Part shown: in pieces, positions 27,260 to 36,902 of the stretch
Numbering within the stretch: the stretch's first letter is position 1
How the letters are laid out: the number at the start of each line of letters is the position of its first letter
Source: Streptomyces sp. R41
GTDB lineage: Bacteria; Actinomycetota; Actinomycetes; Streptomycetales; Streptomycetaceae
Direction: 5' to 3'
Length of the DNA: 64,000 nt
Assembly (NCBI RefSeq): GCF_041053055.1
Contig: NZ_CP163443.1
Span: forward strand, 6,431,001 to 6,495,000
Made by a program: the position numbers and the translations under genes
The notes under the pieces: model-generated
What the model saw: only the letters and a program-made list of their open reading frames with translations
What the model was told of the DNA's origin: nothing
Databases searched by the model: none

Positions 27260-27407
27260 GGCAGCCCTTCCCCGCTGAGCGACCTGCCGCGCGGGGGCGG
27301 AACAGGTCTGCCCGCCGTCCGGACACCCCTCCGATCCCCGGACGGATGCCCCCGGAATTCACCGGAATGTCCCGAACTCTCGGAATCCCGAAGGATCTGA
27401 CGTACGC

Positions 27408-29033
27408 ATGAACAAGAACATCCGCCGTTCCATCGTCATAACCGCCGGCATCACCGGCGCGTGGGCGCTCGGCTCCGCCGTCGCCAGCGCGGACGAGCTG
27501 CCCGCGTCGTCCGTGTCCGCTCCCGACGCGAGCCTCGACATCGCTGACACCGTCGGCTCGGTCACCGGCACTGTCGACGGCGTCGTCGGGAACGTGACGA
27601 GCGACGTGCAGAGCACCGTCTCCCATGTCACCGAGGGCGTCACCGACGGCGCCGCTGTCGACGGCGCGACCTCGACCGTCACGGGTACCGCCGCCAAGGC
27701 GCAGTCCACGGCCGACGCCGCGACCGCCACTGTCGGGAAGACCGCCACCTCCACCGTCGAGAAGACCGCCACCACCACGACGACCAGGACCGCCGACCAC
27801 GCCCGCCGCTACGTCGACGCGAAGGTCCCCTCCGTCGCCCACCTCTCGCAGGCGAAGACCGCCGTCGCGGACCGGGCGACGGGCAAGGCCAAGGAGACGG
27901 TCGCCGACGTCGGCGCTCCGCAGGACGAGATCGACTACCTCTTCGGCCCGCTCTCGGCCTTCGCTCCCGAGCTGGAGCAGGCCCTCGCGGGGGCGCAGAC
28001 GAAGCTCGCCGCCGTCCAGCGCACCGCCGCCGGGGTGCCGTCCGCCGCGCAGACGAAGGCCCAGCAGACCGTCGCCACCGCGCAGAAGACCGCGGGCGCG
28101 ACGGTCACCGGCGCGCCCGCCCGCGCCCAGGGCGCCGTCCAGGGCGCCGCCGGCACCGCCACGGGCATCGCGATCCCGGTCGTCGACGAGACCGCGGCCG
28201 CCGCGCTGCCGCCCGTCGCCGGCACCGCCGTCCACGGCGTCACCCAGGTCATGGACCACGCCGTCGGCAACGTGACCCCGCTGGCGTACGGCGCCGTGGG
28301 CAACGCGACCGCGCTGGCGTACGACGCCGCCGGTCACGCGGCGGCCCTGGCGCACGGTGCCACGGCGGACGCGACGACCCTGGCGTACGGCGCCACGGGC
28401 GACGCGAACACCTTGGCGTACGGCGCCGTCGGTGACGTACAGCCGCTGGCCGGAGGCCTCGCCGGCCAGGTCGTGGGCGACACGGCCGCCTCCGTCCTGC
28501 CGCCCGTCGCGGCGACCGCCGTGCACGGCGCCGTCCCGGTCGCCGGGCAGGCCGCCGGGGACGCGGGCGCGCTGGCGTACGGCGTGGCCGACGACGTCCA
28601 GCCTTTCGCGGGCGGCGTCGCGGGCCACGCGGGGACACTCGCGTACGGCGTCACCGGCCCGGTCGCCCCGTTCGCGCAGGGTGTCGTGACCGACGACCTG
28701 CAGCCCTTCGCCGGGGGCGTGGTCGGCGCGGTGCAGCCGGTCGTCGACTTCGTGCAGCCGGTCGTGGCGCGTGTCGAGGGCAGCGCCACCGGGTTGGCGT
28801 ACGGCGTCGCGGGCGATGTGCGGCCGTTCGCCGACCACACCGTCGGCCAGGTCGACCCGTTCGCGAGCGGTGTCGTCGGCCAGGCCGGCCCGTTCGCACA
28901 GGACCTGAACGCAACCGTCGAGGCGACCGGCGGCCCCCTCGCGGGCAACGCCGTCAGTGGCGTCCAGGGCGTGGCCCAGTCGGTCGCGCCGAGCTACGTG
29001 CAGGACGCGCAGTACGGCACCTACAGCATCTGA
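27408..29033 (+). CDS. secreted repeat protein of unknown function
   Basis: Protein of 541 residues. Signal peptide MNKNIRRSIVITAGITGAWA...SAVASADE. The mature chain is nearly all Ala, Val, Gly, Thr and Asp. Residues 285-500 hold at least twelve variants of a 10-14-residue unit around LAYGAVGDV or VQPFAGGV. There is no Cys in the mature part and no catalytic motif. Such composition suggests an extended or amyloid-like extracellular protein. It is preceded by GAAGGAT near the start and followed by two hairpins before sucC. Confidence 0.8.
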   Translation: MNKNIRRSIVITAGITGAWALGSAVASADELPASSVSAPDASLDIADTVGSVTGTVDGVVGNVTSDVQSTVSHVTEGVTDGAAVDGATSTVTGTAAKAQSTADAATATVGKTATSTVEKTATTTTTRTADHARRYVDAKVPSVAHLSQAKTAVADRATGKAKETVADVGAPQDEIDYLFGPLSAFAPELEQALAGAQTKLAAVQRTAAGVPSAAQTKAQQTVATAQKTAGATVTGAPARAQGAVQGAAGTATGIAIPVVDETAAAALPPVAGTAVHGVTQVMDHAVGNVTPLAYGAVGNATALAYDAAGHAAALAHGATADATTLAYGATGDANTLAYGAVGDVQPLAGGLAGQVVGDTAASVLPPVAATAVHGAVPVAGQAAGDAGALAYGVADDVQPFAGGVAGHAGTLAYGVTGPVAPFAQGVVTDDLQPFAGGVVGAVQPVVDFVQPVVARVEGSATGLAYGVAGDVRPFADHTVGQVDPFASGVVGQAGPFAQDLNATVEATGGPLAGNAVSGVQGVAQSVAPSYVQDAQYGTYSI

Positions 29034-29201
29034 CGGTTCCCCCCTTTGCCGTACGGCGACATCCGGCGAAGCCGACGTACGGCATCCGACCGACTCCGCA
29101 GGGCGACGGCCCCGTACGGCCGAAAGCCGTCGGTCCGTGCGACCGGAACCCTGCGGTGGGGCCGGGTGGTCCCCATTGGGGTGGGGATCACCCGCCCTGA
29201 G

Positions 29202-29260
29202 CCCCTCACCAGGGGCTGTTCAAGGGGCCTCACCAGGCAAACCCCAGCCTGGTGAGGCCC
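29202..29260 (+). terminator. double hairpin terminator before sucC
   Basis: Two adjacent stem-loops: AGCCCCT/AGGGGCT (29202-29219) and a perfect 14-bp stem GGGCCTCACCAGGC/GCCTGGTGAGGCCC (29225-29260). They end transcription from the secreted-repeat gene. Without a U-tract, as is usual in Streptomyces. Confidence 0.75.
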
Positions 29261-29265
29261 TGCTC

Positions 29266-29281
29266 TGTGACAGGTATCACC
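29266..29281. promoter_or_regulatory. candidate CRP/GlxR-type operator upstream of sucCD
   Basis: TGTGACAGGTATCACC contains GTGA-N6-TCAC, the cyclic-AMP-receptor-type site. It lies about 180 bp before the sucC start, downstream of the terminator, in the only promoter region available to sucCD. The rest of 29282-29459 has a possible -10 (TAACCT near 29325) and nothing else clear. Confidence 0.4.
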
Positions 29282-29459
29282 GCTCAGGTGTGATCTGCGA
29301 TTTAGAGACCCTCGTCCAGCGGCGATAACCTGCGAGACGGACATGCCGCGCGCTCGGACACCGTGTGCGCCACCCTTGTGACAGCGGACGTCACGTTGCC
29401 CTTCGCGGCACGCCCACGCAGACAACGAACCGCGAGATCACTGATAGGGACGGACGCGC

Positions 29460-30638
29460 GTGGACCTGTTCGAGTACCAGGCGAGGGACCTCTTCGCCAA
29501 GCACGGTGTACCGGTGCTGGCCGGTGAAGTCATTGACACGCCTGAGGCAGCCCGCGAGGCGACCGAGCGTCTTGGCGGCAAGTCCGTCGTCAAGGCCCAG
29601 GTGAAGGTCGGAGGCCGTGGCAAGGCCGGTGGCGTCAAGCTCGCCGCCACCCCGGACGAGGCCGTCGCCCGCGCGACGGACATCCTCGGCATGGACATCA
29701 AGGGCCACACGGTCCACAAGGTGATGATCGCCGAGACCGCTCCGGAGATCGCCGAGGAGTACTACGTCTCGTACCTCCTCGACCGCACCAACCGCACCTT
29801 CCTCGCCATGGCGTCCGTCCAGGGCGGCGTGGAGATCGAGGTCGTCGCGGAGGAGAACCCCGAGGCCCTCGCGAAGGTCCCGGTCGACGCCAACGAGGGC
29901 GTCTCGATCGAGAAGGCCCGCGAGATCGTCGCGCAGGCGAAGTTCCCGGCCGAGGTCGCCGAGCAGGTCGCCGAGATCCTGGTGACGCTGTGGGACACCT
30001 TCATCAAGGAGGACGCCCTCCTCGTCGAGGTCAACCCGCTCGCCAAGGTCGCCGACGGCCGCGTCATCGCGCTCGACGGCAAGGTCTCCCTGGACGAGAA
30101 CGCCGAGTTCCGCCAGCCGGAGCACGAGGCGCTCGTCGACCACGCGGCGGCCAACCCGCTCGAGGCCGCCGCCAAGGCCAAGAACCTCAACTACGTCAAG
30201 CTCGACGGCGAGGTCGGCATCATCGGCAACGGCGCGGGTCTCGTCATGAGCACCCTGGACGTCGTCGCGTACGCCGGTGAGAACCACGGCGGCGTGAAGC
30301 CCGCCAACTTCCTCGACATCGGCGGCGGCGCCTCCGCCGCCGTCATGGCGAACGGCCTGGAGATCATCCTCGGCGACCCGGACGTCAAGTCCGTCTTCGT
30401 CAACGTCTTCGGTGGCATCACCGCCTGTGACGAGGTCGCCAACGGCATCGTCCAGGCGCTGCAGCTGCTCGCCGACAAGGGCGAGGAAGTCACCAAGCCG
30501 CTGGTCGTCCGTCTGGACGGCAACAACGCCGAGCTGGGTCGCAGGATCCTGTCGGACGCCAACCACCCGCTCGTGCAGCGCGTGGACACCATGGACGGCG
30601 CGGCCGACAAGGCCGCCGAGCTGGCCGCGGCCAAGTAA
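29460..30638 (+). CDS. sucC: succinyl-CoA synthetase beta subunit (ADP-forming)
   Basis: Protein of 392 residues, the usual length. GTG 29460 encodes the standard start [23 protein letters not shown]-grasp features are [19 protein letters not shown] and VEVNPLAKV; the C-terminal CoA-ligase half has FLDIGGGA and [15 protein letters not shown]. With SucD it makes the tricarboxylic-acid-cycle enzyme converting succinyl-CoA to succinate with ATP formation. sucD follows after 22 bp, so they form one operon. Confidence 0.98.
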   Translation: MDLFEYQARDLFAKHGVPVLAGEVIDTPEAAREATERLGGKSVVKAQVKVGGRGKAGGVKLAATPDEAVARATDILGMDIKGHTVHKVMIAETAPEIAEEYYVSYLLDRTNRTFLAMASVQGGVEIEVVAEENPEALAKVPVDANEGVSIEKAREIVAQAKFPAEVAEQVAEILVTLWDTFIKEDALLVEVNPLAKVADGRVIALDGKVSLDENAEFRQPEHEALVDHAAANPLEAAAKAKNLNYVKLDGEVGIIGNGAGLVMSTLDVVAYAGENHGGVKPANFLDIGGGASAAVMANGLEIILGDPDVKSVFVNVFGGITACDEVANGIVQALQLLADKGEEVTKPLVVRLDGNNAELGRRILSDANHPLVQRVDTMDGAADKAAELAAAK

Positions 30639-30660
30639 GGGACGAGGGAAAACCAAAGCC

Positions 30661-31545
30661 ATGGCTATCTTCCTCAACAAGGACAGCAAGGTCATCGTCC
30701 AGGGCATGACCGGTGCCACGGGCATGAAGCACACCAAGCTCATGCTGGCCGACGGCACGAACATCGTCGGTGGCGTCAACCCGCGCAAGGCGGGCACGTC
30801 CGTCGACATCGACGGCCACGAGATCCCGGTCTTCGGCACGGTCGCCGAGGCGATCGAGAAGACGGGCGCCAACGTGTCCGTCCTCTTCGTGCCGCCGGCG
30901 TTCGCCAAGGCCGCCGTGGTCGAGGCGATCGACGCCGAGATCCCCCTCGCGGTCGTCATCACCGAGGGCATCGCGGTCCACGACTCCGCCGCCTTCTGGG
31001 CGTACGCGAAGGCGAAGGGCAACAAGACCCGCATCATCGGCCCGAACTGCCCCGGTCTCATCACCCCGGGCCAGTCGAACGCCGGCATCATCCCGGGCGA
31101 CATCACGAAGCCGGGCCGTATCGGTCTGGTCTCGAAGTCCGGCACGCTGACGTACCAGATGATGTACGAGCTCCGTGACATCGGCTTCTCGTCCGCCGTC
31201 GGCATCGGTGGCGACCCGGTCATCGGTACGACGCACATCGACGCGCTCGCCGCGTTCGAGGCCGACCCCGACACCGACCTGATCGTCATGATCGGTGAGA
31301 TCGGCGGCGACGCCGAGGAGCGTGCGGCCGACTTCATCAAGGCCAACGTGACCAAGCCGGTCGTCGGTTACGTCGCCGGCTTCACCGCGCCCGAGGGCAA
31401 GACCATGGGCCACGCCGGTGCCATCGTCTCCGGCTCCTCCGGCACGGCCGCCGCGAAGAAGGAGGCCCTTGAGGCCGCCGGCGTCAAGGTCGGCAAGACG
31501 CCGACCGAGACGGCGAAGCTTGCGCGTGAGCTCCTTGCGGGCTGA
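30661..31545 (+). CDS. sucD: succinyl-CoA synthetase alpha subunit
   Basis: Protein of 294 residues. CoA-binding Rossmann domain with [18 protein letters not shown], the [12 protein letters not shown] segment and the phospho-His in [37 protein letters not shown] is the usual nucleotide-side motif. It is the second gene of the sucCD operon and is followed by a strong terminator. Confidence 0.98.
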   Translation: MAIFLNKDSKVIVQGMTGATGMKHTKLMLADGTNIVGGVNPRKAGTSVDIDGHEIPVFGTVAEAIEKTGANVSVLFVPPAFAKAAVVEAIDAEIPLAVVITEGIAVHDSAAFWAYAKAKGNKTRIIGPNCPGLITPGQSNAGIIPGDITKPGRIGLVSKSGTLTYQMMYELRDIGFSSAVGIGGDPVIGTTHIDALAAFEADPDTDLIVMIGEIGGDAEERAADFIKANVTKPVVGYVAGFTAPEGKTMGHAGAIVSGSSGTAAAKKEALEAAGVKVGKTPTETAKLARELLAG

Positions 31546-31565
31546 GCCTCTGCTGGGCTGAACGT

Positions 31566-31606
31566 CCGGTGGGCCCGCACCCCTTGCTGGGGTGCGGGCC
31601 CACCGG
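31566..31606 (+). terminator. strong intrinsic terminator after sucD
   Basis: CCGGTGGGCCCGCACCCC (31566-31583) and its exact complement (31589-31606) form an 18-bp perfect stem with the 5-nt loop TTGCT, 20 bp after the sucD stop. It can also terminate the convergent gene. Confidence 0.93.
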
Positions 31607-31691
31607 CGTTTCCTGGACCTCTGTTCGTAAGGCGCCCGGCGCTGGTGGCTGTGCCCACCTGTTCCGCCCCGCGGCACGATTGCCCACAGCA

Positions 31692-32810
31692 CTAACGGTC
31701 TTCTGGCACCAGCCTCTCCGGGCCGCTTGCCGTCTCCGACTTGAGCTTGGCCTGGAGCTTCAGTTGGGTCGGGGAGAGGGGGCCCTGGGCGGCGCGGGGT
31801 GGTACTCCGTGGACCGTTTCGGCCGGGGACAGGGGGGCCTCGTAGTGGTCCGGGGCCGAGCGGAGCGTCAGGGCCGTGGTGCCGATGAGGAGGACCGTGA
31901 AGGCGATGGCCGCGCGGGTCCAGCGACGCGCGCGCTGTTCGCCGTACTGGCGGACGCTGTGGGGCTTCGCCGCCCGCAGCCGCTCCGTGCTCGCGAGTTC
32001 GGCGAGCCGCTGGTGCAGCTCCTCCGGCACCGCCAGCTCCGGCAGGCGGGCCGCGACGGCTTTGCGCGCGTGCAGCAGCCGGTTGGCCGCCGCGGGCGTG
32101 CTCGCCTCCGTCTCGGCCGCGGTCTCGGGCAGGTCGAGCCCGACACCGTCGTACAGCAGCAGCGTGCGCCGGTACACCGGCGGCAGCTTCAGGAGTACGT
32201 CGAGCAGCGCGCGGTCGGCAGCATCGGCGGGCGGTGTCTCCGGGTGCCGGTGGCGCAGGCGCATCCGGTGCCAGGGGGAGAGCGCGTACTCGTACGCGGC
32301 CGCCCGCACCCACCCGGCCGGATCCCGGTCCACGGCCACCTCGGGCCAGCGGTGCCAGGCCAGTTGGAAGGCCCGCTCCACGGACTCGCGCGCCAGCTCG
32401 CGCCGCCCGGTGAGCAGAAACGTCTGCCGTACGAGGGCGGGTGCGCAGAACGCGTAGAGGGCGTCGAATGCCTGAGCGGGCGTCAGCGCGGGAGTGGGGA
32501 GTTCGGGTTCCCCGTCCTCGGGCGGCTTCTCCTCGTAGGAGGGTGGCGCGCCGCCGCCCACCAGTGCGGGAGCGGTCGGCTCCAGACGGACGGTCACCTC
32601 GGTCTCCGCGGGCGCCGGCCCGGTCAGCAGCTCTGCGTACGCTTCCCGTTTGCGGCCGCGCGGCGTCGTACGGCCGGTCTCCCAAGAGCGCACCGTCTCA
32701 CGGGTGACGCCCAGTCTGGAGGCGACCTCGGCCTGGGTCAGCGACTTGGCCTCGCGCAGACGGCGGCGCTCCTCGGGGGCCGGCAGCGGGGTGGTAGGGC
32801 TCTGTGTCAT
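31692..32810 (-). CDS. membrane-anchored HTH/sigma-like fusion regulator
   Basis: Protein of 372 residues. Residues 15-50 are an XRE-type helix-turn-helix (SLTQAEVASRLGVTRETVRS). Residues 120-270 resemble an ECF sigma factor: a region-2-like block (AFDALYAFCAPALVRQTFLL ... FQLAWHRWPEV) and a region-4-like block (LLKLPPVYRRTLLLYDGVGL). A single membrane helix (AAIAFTVLLIGTTALTL) follows near residue 305, then a short extracellular tail. The order HTH, sigma-like, membrane helix is unusual. It is divergent from the DUF6350 gene. Role unknown; it could act as a membrane-tethered regulator. TAG stop at 31692. Confidence 0.8.
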   Translation of the reverse strand: MTQSPTTPLPAPEERRRLREAKSLTQAEVASRLGVTRETVRSWETGRTTPRGRKREAYAELLTGPAPAETEVTVRLEPTAPALVGGGAPPSYEEKPPEDGEPELPTPALTPAQAFDALYAFCAPALVRQTFLLTGRRELARESVERAFQLAWHRWPEVAVDRDPAGWVRAAAYEYALSPWHRMRLRHRHPETPPADAADRALLDVLLKLPPVYRRTLLLYDGVGLDLPETAAETEASTPAAANRLLHARKAVAARLPELAVPEELHQRLAELASTERLRAAKPHSVRQYGEQRARRWTRAAIAFTVLLIGTTALTLRSAPDHYEAPLSPAETVHGVPPRAAQGPLSPTQLKLQAKLKSETASGPERLVPEDR

Positions 32811-32918
32811 GCCGGACTCCACAGGGCGCCCCTTCGTACGAAAAAGTACATAGCTGCATATTGAGCGACACATCCGAGGTTCGCCTGTTACGACGAGAAA
32901 GCGCGTGTCGTTGGGAGC

Positions 32919-34535
32919 ATGAGAGTCGTGACCCAAATGACCGACCGCAGGCTGTCGTTGTCGCCCCTGCTCACCCGGATGCGCGACCGATCCCCCGGAC
33001 TGGCCGCCAGCCTCCTGGGTGGTGCCCTCGCGGCGGGGCTCGGGCTCGGCTCGTTCGCCGTCCTCGTCATGGTGCTGTGGATCAGCTCGCCGTACCCGGA
33101 CAGCGGGCCGGGCGGAGCGCTGCACGTGGCCGCGGCCCTCTGGCTCCTCGCCCACGGTGTGGAGTTGGTGCGCACCGACACCCTGTCGGGCCTGACCATG
33201 CCGGTGGGGGTGACGCCGCTGCTGCTTCTCGTGCTGCCGTTGTGGCTGCTGCACCGGGCGGGGCGTGACGCGTCCGACGCCGAGTCTGAGGCAGGGCCGC
33301 GCACGGCGTGGGCGGGGGTCGTCGTGGGCTATCTGTCCATCGGCGCGGCCGCCGCGCTGTATACCTCGGGCGGCGACTTGCGACCGTCCTGGGTGTGGAC
33401 CGCGGTGTGCCTGCCGCTGCTTGCCGCGGGGGCGGCGGGGGCGGGGGTGTGGACGGCGTACGGGCGTCCGCGGGGGCCGATGCCGTCGTGGGCGCGACGG
33501 ACCCTGGCGGCGCTGCCTCTTTCCCGCGTACGTCGTTTCGTCAGCGCGTCCGATTCTGTGGCGCCGGAGGCTCCCCGGTTCGTCGGGGGCGTGGTGCGGG
33601 CCGCCGGGGCCGGGGTGGCGGTGCTTGTCGGGGGTGGGGCGTTGCTGGTGGCGGCGTCGCTGGTGTGGCACGGGGGGTCGGCCCGCGCGTCGTTCCTGCA
33701 GCTCACCGAGGTGTGGTCGGGGCGGTTCGCCGTGCTGCTGCTCTGCCTCGCCCTTGTGCCGAACGCGGCGGTGTGGGGGGCGGCGTACGGGCTCGGGCCC
33801 GGGGTCGTCCTCGGTGCGGGGCATGTGGCCGGGCCGCTGTCGGAGGCCGCGCCGGGGTCGCTGCTGCCCGCGTTTCCGCTGCTGGCGGCGGTGCCGGGGG
33901 CCGGGGGGCCGTTGAACTGGGCGACTGGGGTGGTGCCGGTGGCCGCGGGGGTGACGGTGGCGTGGTTCGTGGTCGCGGCGGCCGTGCCTGGTTCCGGGGC
34001 GGGGGATGCGGGGTGGTCCCGGGGGCGGACGGTTGCCGCGGTCGCGCTGGCCGCCGGGCTGTGCGGCGTTGCGCTTGCGGTGCTTGCCGGGCTGGCCGGG
34101 GGGCCGCTCGGGGTGGCGGCGCTCGCCCAGTTCGGGCCGGTGTGGTGGCAGGTGGGGCCTGCGGCGGTGGTGTGGACCGGGGTGGTGGGGGTTCCTGTGG
34201 CGGTGGGGGTGCGGGGGTGGCGGCTTCGGGGGGCTCGGGTGGGTGCGTCCGCTGGGCGGGTTCTTCGTGTGCCGCGGCCTTCGTGGCCCTCGTGGCTGTC
34301 CTGGCCGTCGCGGGCCCGGCGGACGCCGGCTGACGTGTCGACGGTGACGGTGCCGCCCGCTGCTGCTCAGCCCCAGCCCGGGGCGCTGGACTCCACGCTT
34401 GAGCCCGACGAGCCGTACGACTTCCTTCCGGCCGACGCCACGGGTTCGTCTTGGCACGAGGACGTGTCGCGGGAGGCCCGCTGGGCGGCGCTCAAGGAGG
34501 CGTCTACGCCTCCGGAGCCGCCGGAACCCGCGTGA
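32919..34535 (+). CDS. DUF6350 polytopic membrane protein
   Basis: About 538 residues with ten or more hydrophobic segments in the first 440 residues ([35 protein letters not shown] and so on) and a hydrophilic C-terminus ending in PEPPEPA. The conserved block [20 protein letters not shown] and the NxxxGGGA-like turns are typical of the family, sometimes labelled PerM-like or cell-division related; that role is not shown by sequence. GTG 32928 or ATG 32937 are alternative starts. It lies opposite the HTH/sigma-like gene and just before the purN region. Confidence 0.82.
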   Translation: MRVVTQMTDRRLSLSPLLTRMRDRSPGLAASLLGGALAAGLGLGSFAVLVMVLWISSPYPDSGPGGALHVAAALWLLAHGVELVRTDTLSGLTMPVGVTPLLLLVLPLWLLHRAGRDASDAESEAGPRTAWAGVVVGYLSIGAAAALYTSGGDLRPSWVWTAVCLPLLAAGAAGAGVWTAYGRPRGPMPSWARRTLAALPLSRVRRFVSASDSVAPEAPRFVGGVVRAAGAGVAVLVGGGALLVAASLVWHGGSARASFLQLTEVWSGRFAVLLLCLALVPNAAVWGAAYGLGPGVVLGAGHVAGPLSEAAPGSLLPAFPLLAAVPGAGGPLNWATGVVPVAAGVTVAWFVVAAAVPGSGAGDAGWSRGRTVAAVALAAGLCGVALAVLAGLAGGPLGVAALAQFGPVWWQVGPAAVVWTGVVGVPVAVGVRGWRLRGARVGASAGRVLRVPRPSWPSWLSWPSRARRTPADVSTVTVPPAAAQPQPGALDSTLEPDEPYDFLPADATGSSWHEDVSREARWAALKEASTPPEPPEPA

Positions 34536-34544
34536 GGTTCGTCC

Positions 34545-34795
34545 GGGGTGAGTTTTTCGCCCCCTCCGCCCCTACCCGTCCCGCCCCCTGGGGGCTGCCG
34601 CCCCCAGACCCCCGCTTCGGCCTGAAGGGCCTCGTCCTCAAACGCCGGACGGGCTGAAGAGTGCCGGCCGGCGAAGGATTGAGCCCCTCCGGCGTTTGGG
34701 AACGGGGGTCCAGGGGCAGCGCCCCCCGGCGGGGTTGAAGGGGCGGAGCCCCTGGTGACGGGAATGGGTAGGGGCGGCGGGGGCGAAAGACCACC
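34545..34795. repeat. modular intergenic palindromic repeat, copy B
   Basis: Longest copy of the family, between convergent genes. It contains CTGGGGGCTGCCGCCCCCAG, the block GGCCTCGTCCTCAAACGCCG in inverted orientation relative to copy C, and the terminal block GGGTAGGGGCGGCGGGGGCG. The two ends (TTTTTCGCCCCCTCCGCCCC and GGGGCGGCGGGGGCGAAAGA) can pair. Confidence 0.8.
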
Positions 34796-34809
34796 CCCGG
34801 CGTCGGCCG

Positions 34810-35661
34810 TCAGCCGTGTGTTCCCAGCAGGCCCCGGAGGTCCTTCGGGAGGAGGTCGTTGCAGGACTGCTTCGCGGCGTTGGTGAGGGCGTCGTTCGTG
34901 CAGGCGTAGTAGTCGCTGTAGACCAGCTGCGCGGTGAAGGTCGCCGCGACCATGATGATGGCGAGCGAGGCGGTGACCAGCCCGCTCACCGCGGCGGTTG
35001 TCTGCGGACGGGCATTCTGATCCGGCGCCGGAGTGTCCGGATCCGGAGTCCGGGGCTTGGCGCGCAGGGCGCTGCCGCCCCAGTACAGGGCGAGCGCGCC
35101 GAGCAGCAGTGCCACGTACGGCCAGCTGAAGAGGGCGAAGAAGAACGCCCACATCCCGGAGAGCAGCGCATAGCGCGCGCGGCGCTGAGCCGGATCCGTC
35201 GGATCCCAGCGCATACCGCTGCTCGGACCACCGCCGGGTCCTTCCGGACCGCCCTGTCCCTGCGGCGCCCCCGGCCGGTCACCGAAACCGCCGCCGGACG
35301 AAGGCCCGGGCTGCCGGTCGCTCCACTGGCTGCCCCACGGGGACTGCCCGCTCTGGCCGGCCCCGTCGTTGCTGTCCGTTTCCTGCCCGTTGGCGGGCCG
35401 CCGCGGCTGCCAGGGCCGGTCGGGCGTCCCCTCCGGGGGCGGAGCGAACGGATTGTCGTCGGAGTTCGAGGGGTTGGAGGGGGGAGTGGCAGGAGCGTCG
35501 GGACCCCGTCCGTCCGAGGAGCCGTTCCCGCCCGCCGAGCCGCGTCCACCTGCGGAGCCGTTCCCGTCCGCGGGCGCGTCCCCGCTCGAGCGCGGCGGGG
35601 TGGGCGAAGGACGCTGCTCACGCAGCAGGAGCGGAGGGAGTCGGAGACTGCGGTCCGGCAT
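34810..35661 (-). CDS. membrane protein with proline-rich cytoplasmic N-terminus
   Basis: Protein of 283 residues from ATG 35661, preceded by GGGGAAG at 9 bp. The first 150 residues are Pro/Gly/Ser/Asn-rich and probably disordered. Two or three membrane helices follow ([58 protein letters not shown]), then a Cys-containing tail ([20 protein letters not shown]). No known function; small proteins of this shape are common in Streptomyces. The in-frame upstream start at 35748 would run into the repeat array. Confidence 0.75.
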   Translation of the reverse strand: MPDRSLRLPPLLLREQRPSPTPPRSSGDAPADGNGSAGGRGSAGGNGSSDGRGPDAPATPPSNPSNSDDNPFAPPPEGTPDRPWQPRRPANGQETDSNDGAGQSGQSPWGSQWSDRQPGPSSGGGFGDRPGAPQGQGGPEGPGGGPSSGMRWDPTDPAQRRARYALLSGMWAFFFALFSWPYVALLLGALALYWGGSALRAKPRTPDPDTPAPDQNARPQTTAAVSGLVTASLAIIMVAATFTAQLVYSDYYACTNDALTNAAKQSCNDLLPKDLRGLLGTHG

Positions 35662-35730
35662 CAGGTGTGCGTCTTCCCCTTGGTGGTTCTGGTGGGCGGC
35701 GTGTCCACACAGCATCGTGCTCGCGACGCG

Positions 35731-36052
35731 CGCCCCGAGCTTCTTCATCCCGGGCTCGCGGCCCAGGTCTCGAGCCCCGGGCTGACGCCCTGAGCTTCTT
35801 ACCCCTGGGTTCGCACCCAGGCTTCAACCCTCCGGGCTCAAGCCCGGAGCGTCGTACCCCGGACTCACGCCCAGAGCTTTTTACCTCTGGACTCACGCCC
35901 AGAGCGTCGTACCCCGGGCTCGCACCCAGAACTGCTTGCCCCCGGGCTCGCACCCAGAGCGTCGGACCCCGGGCTCGCACCCAGAGCTTCTTGCCCCCGG
36001 GCTCATGCCCAGGATGTTCGTCCCCCAGGGCCCGCGCCCCGAGCGTTCGTAC
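35731..36052. repeat. tandem array of about 12 short hairpins, 27-28 bp period
   Basis: Consecutive units around CCCGGGCTCGCACCCAGAGC, each able to form a small stem-loop. Individual stems differ but stay paired: CTCCGGGCT/AGCCCGGAG (35830-35849), CCTGGGT/ACCCAGG (35804-35821). It is located between the membrane-protein start and the purN promoter. The remaining spacer 36053-36281 has no recognised element. Confidence 0.8.
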
Positions 36053-36281
36053 CCGTCCCAGGTCAACGTCCCGCGCGCGCAGGGCGTTCCCCCGTGGTGG
36101 ACGGTGTTCCCGGGTGGATCCTCCCCAGACGCTACCTTCCGGCCACGCCCCCGTCCCGTGGGGGCCGCCCGGTGTGCCGGTATCGTTGCTGACGGTCGGC
36201 CGCTTCGTAGACTTCCCCGTATCCCGGGGCGCGAAGCATTCGTACGACCGTACAAACGCTCCCCCGAGAAAGGGCCCCGTC

Positions 36282-36902
36282 GTGGCCAAGGCCAAGCGCC
36301 TCGTCGTGCTGGTCTCCGGATCAGGTACGAATCTGCAGGCACTGCTCGATGCCATCGCGACCCACGGCATCGAGGCCTATGGAGCCGAGATCGTGGCCGT
36401 CGGGGCCGATCGGGACGGTATCGAGGGGCTGGCGCGCGCCGAGCGGGCCGGTATCCCCACCTTCGTCCGCAGGGTCAAGGACTACGACAACCGGGACGGG
36501 TGGGACCGCGCGCTCGCCGAGGCCGTCGTCGCCCACGAGCCGGACCTCGTCGTCTCCGCGGGGTTCATGAAGATCGTGGGGAAGGAATTCCTGGCTCGGT
36601 TCGGTGGGCGCTTCGTCAATACGCATCCCGCCCTGCTGCCCAGTTTCCCGGGGGCCCACGGCGTACGCGACGCGCTCGCGTACGGCGCGAAGGTCACCGG
36701 ATGCACCGTCCACTTCGTCGACGACGGTGTCGACACCGGACCGATCATCGCTCAGGGCGTGGTGGAGGTCCGGGACGAGGACGACGAGAGCGCTCTGCAC
36801 GAGCGCATCAAGGAAGTCGAGCGAAGGCTGCTCGTCGATGTCGTGGGGCGGCTCGCCCGCAACGGCTATCGCATTGAGGGACGAAAGGTAGTTATCCAGT
36901 GA
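36282..36902 (+). CDS. purN: phosphoribosylglycinamide formyltransferase
   Basis: Protein of 206 residues from GTG 36282. It converts GAR plus 10-formyl-THF to FGAR in purine synthesis. Family motifs are [16 protein letters not shown], the catalytic Asn in [18 protein letters not shown] with its His, and [15 protein letters not shown] with the catalytic Asp. It overlaps purH by 4 bp (GTGA). The reading frame is open far upstream through the repeat array but that part is not protein-like. Confidence 0.97.
   Translation: MAKAKRLVVLVSGSGTNLQALLDAIATHGIEAYGAEIVAVGADRDGIEGLARAERAGIPTFVRRVKDYDNRDGWDRALAEAVVAHEPDLVVSAGFMKIVGKEFLARFGGRFVNTHPALLPSFPGAHGVRDALAYGAKVTGCTVHFVDDGVDTGPIIAQGVVEVRDEDDESALHERIKEVERRLLVDVVGRLARNGYRIEGRKVVIQ

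Noticed and set aside
29282..29459. Search for tRNA or rRNA genes here and in the other large spacers
   Set aside because: No TPsiC-arm or cloverleaf pattern found in any spacer I examined.
32811..34457. In-frame upstream extension of the HTH/sigma-like gene to 34457
   Set aside because: The extension is antisense to the DUF6350 gene and consists of Pro/Arg/His-rich translation without a ribosome site.
35667..36281. Upstream extension of purN through the hairpin array
   Set aside because: PurN homologues begin at the GTG 36282 region; the extension encodes only repeat-derived low complexity sequence.
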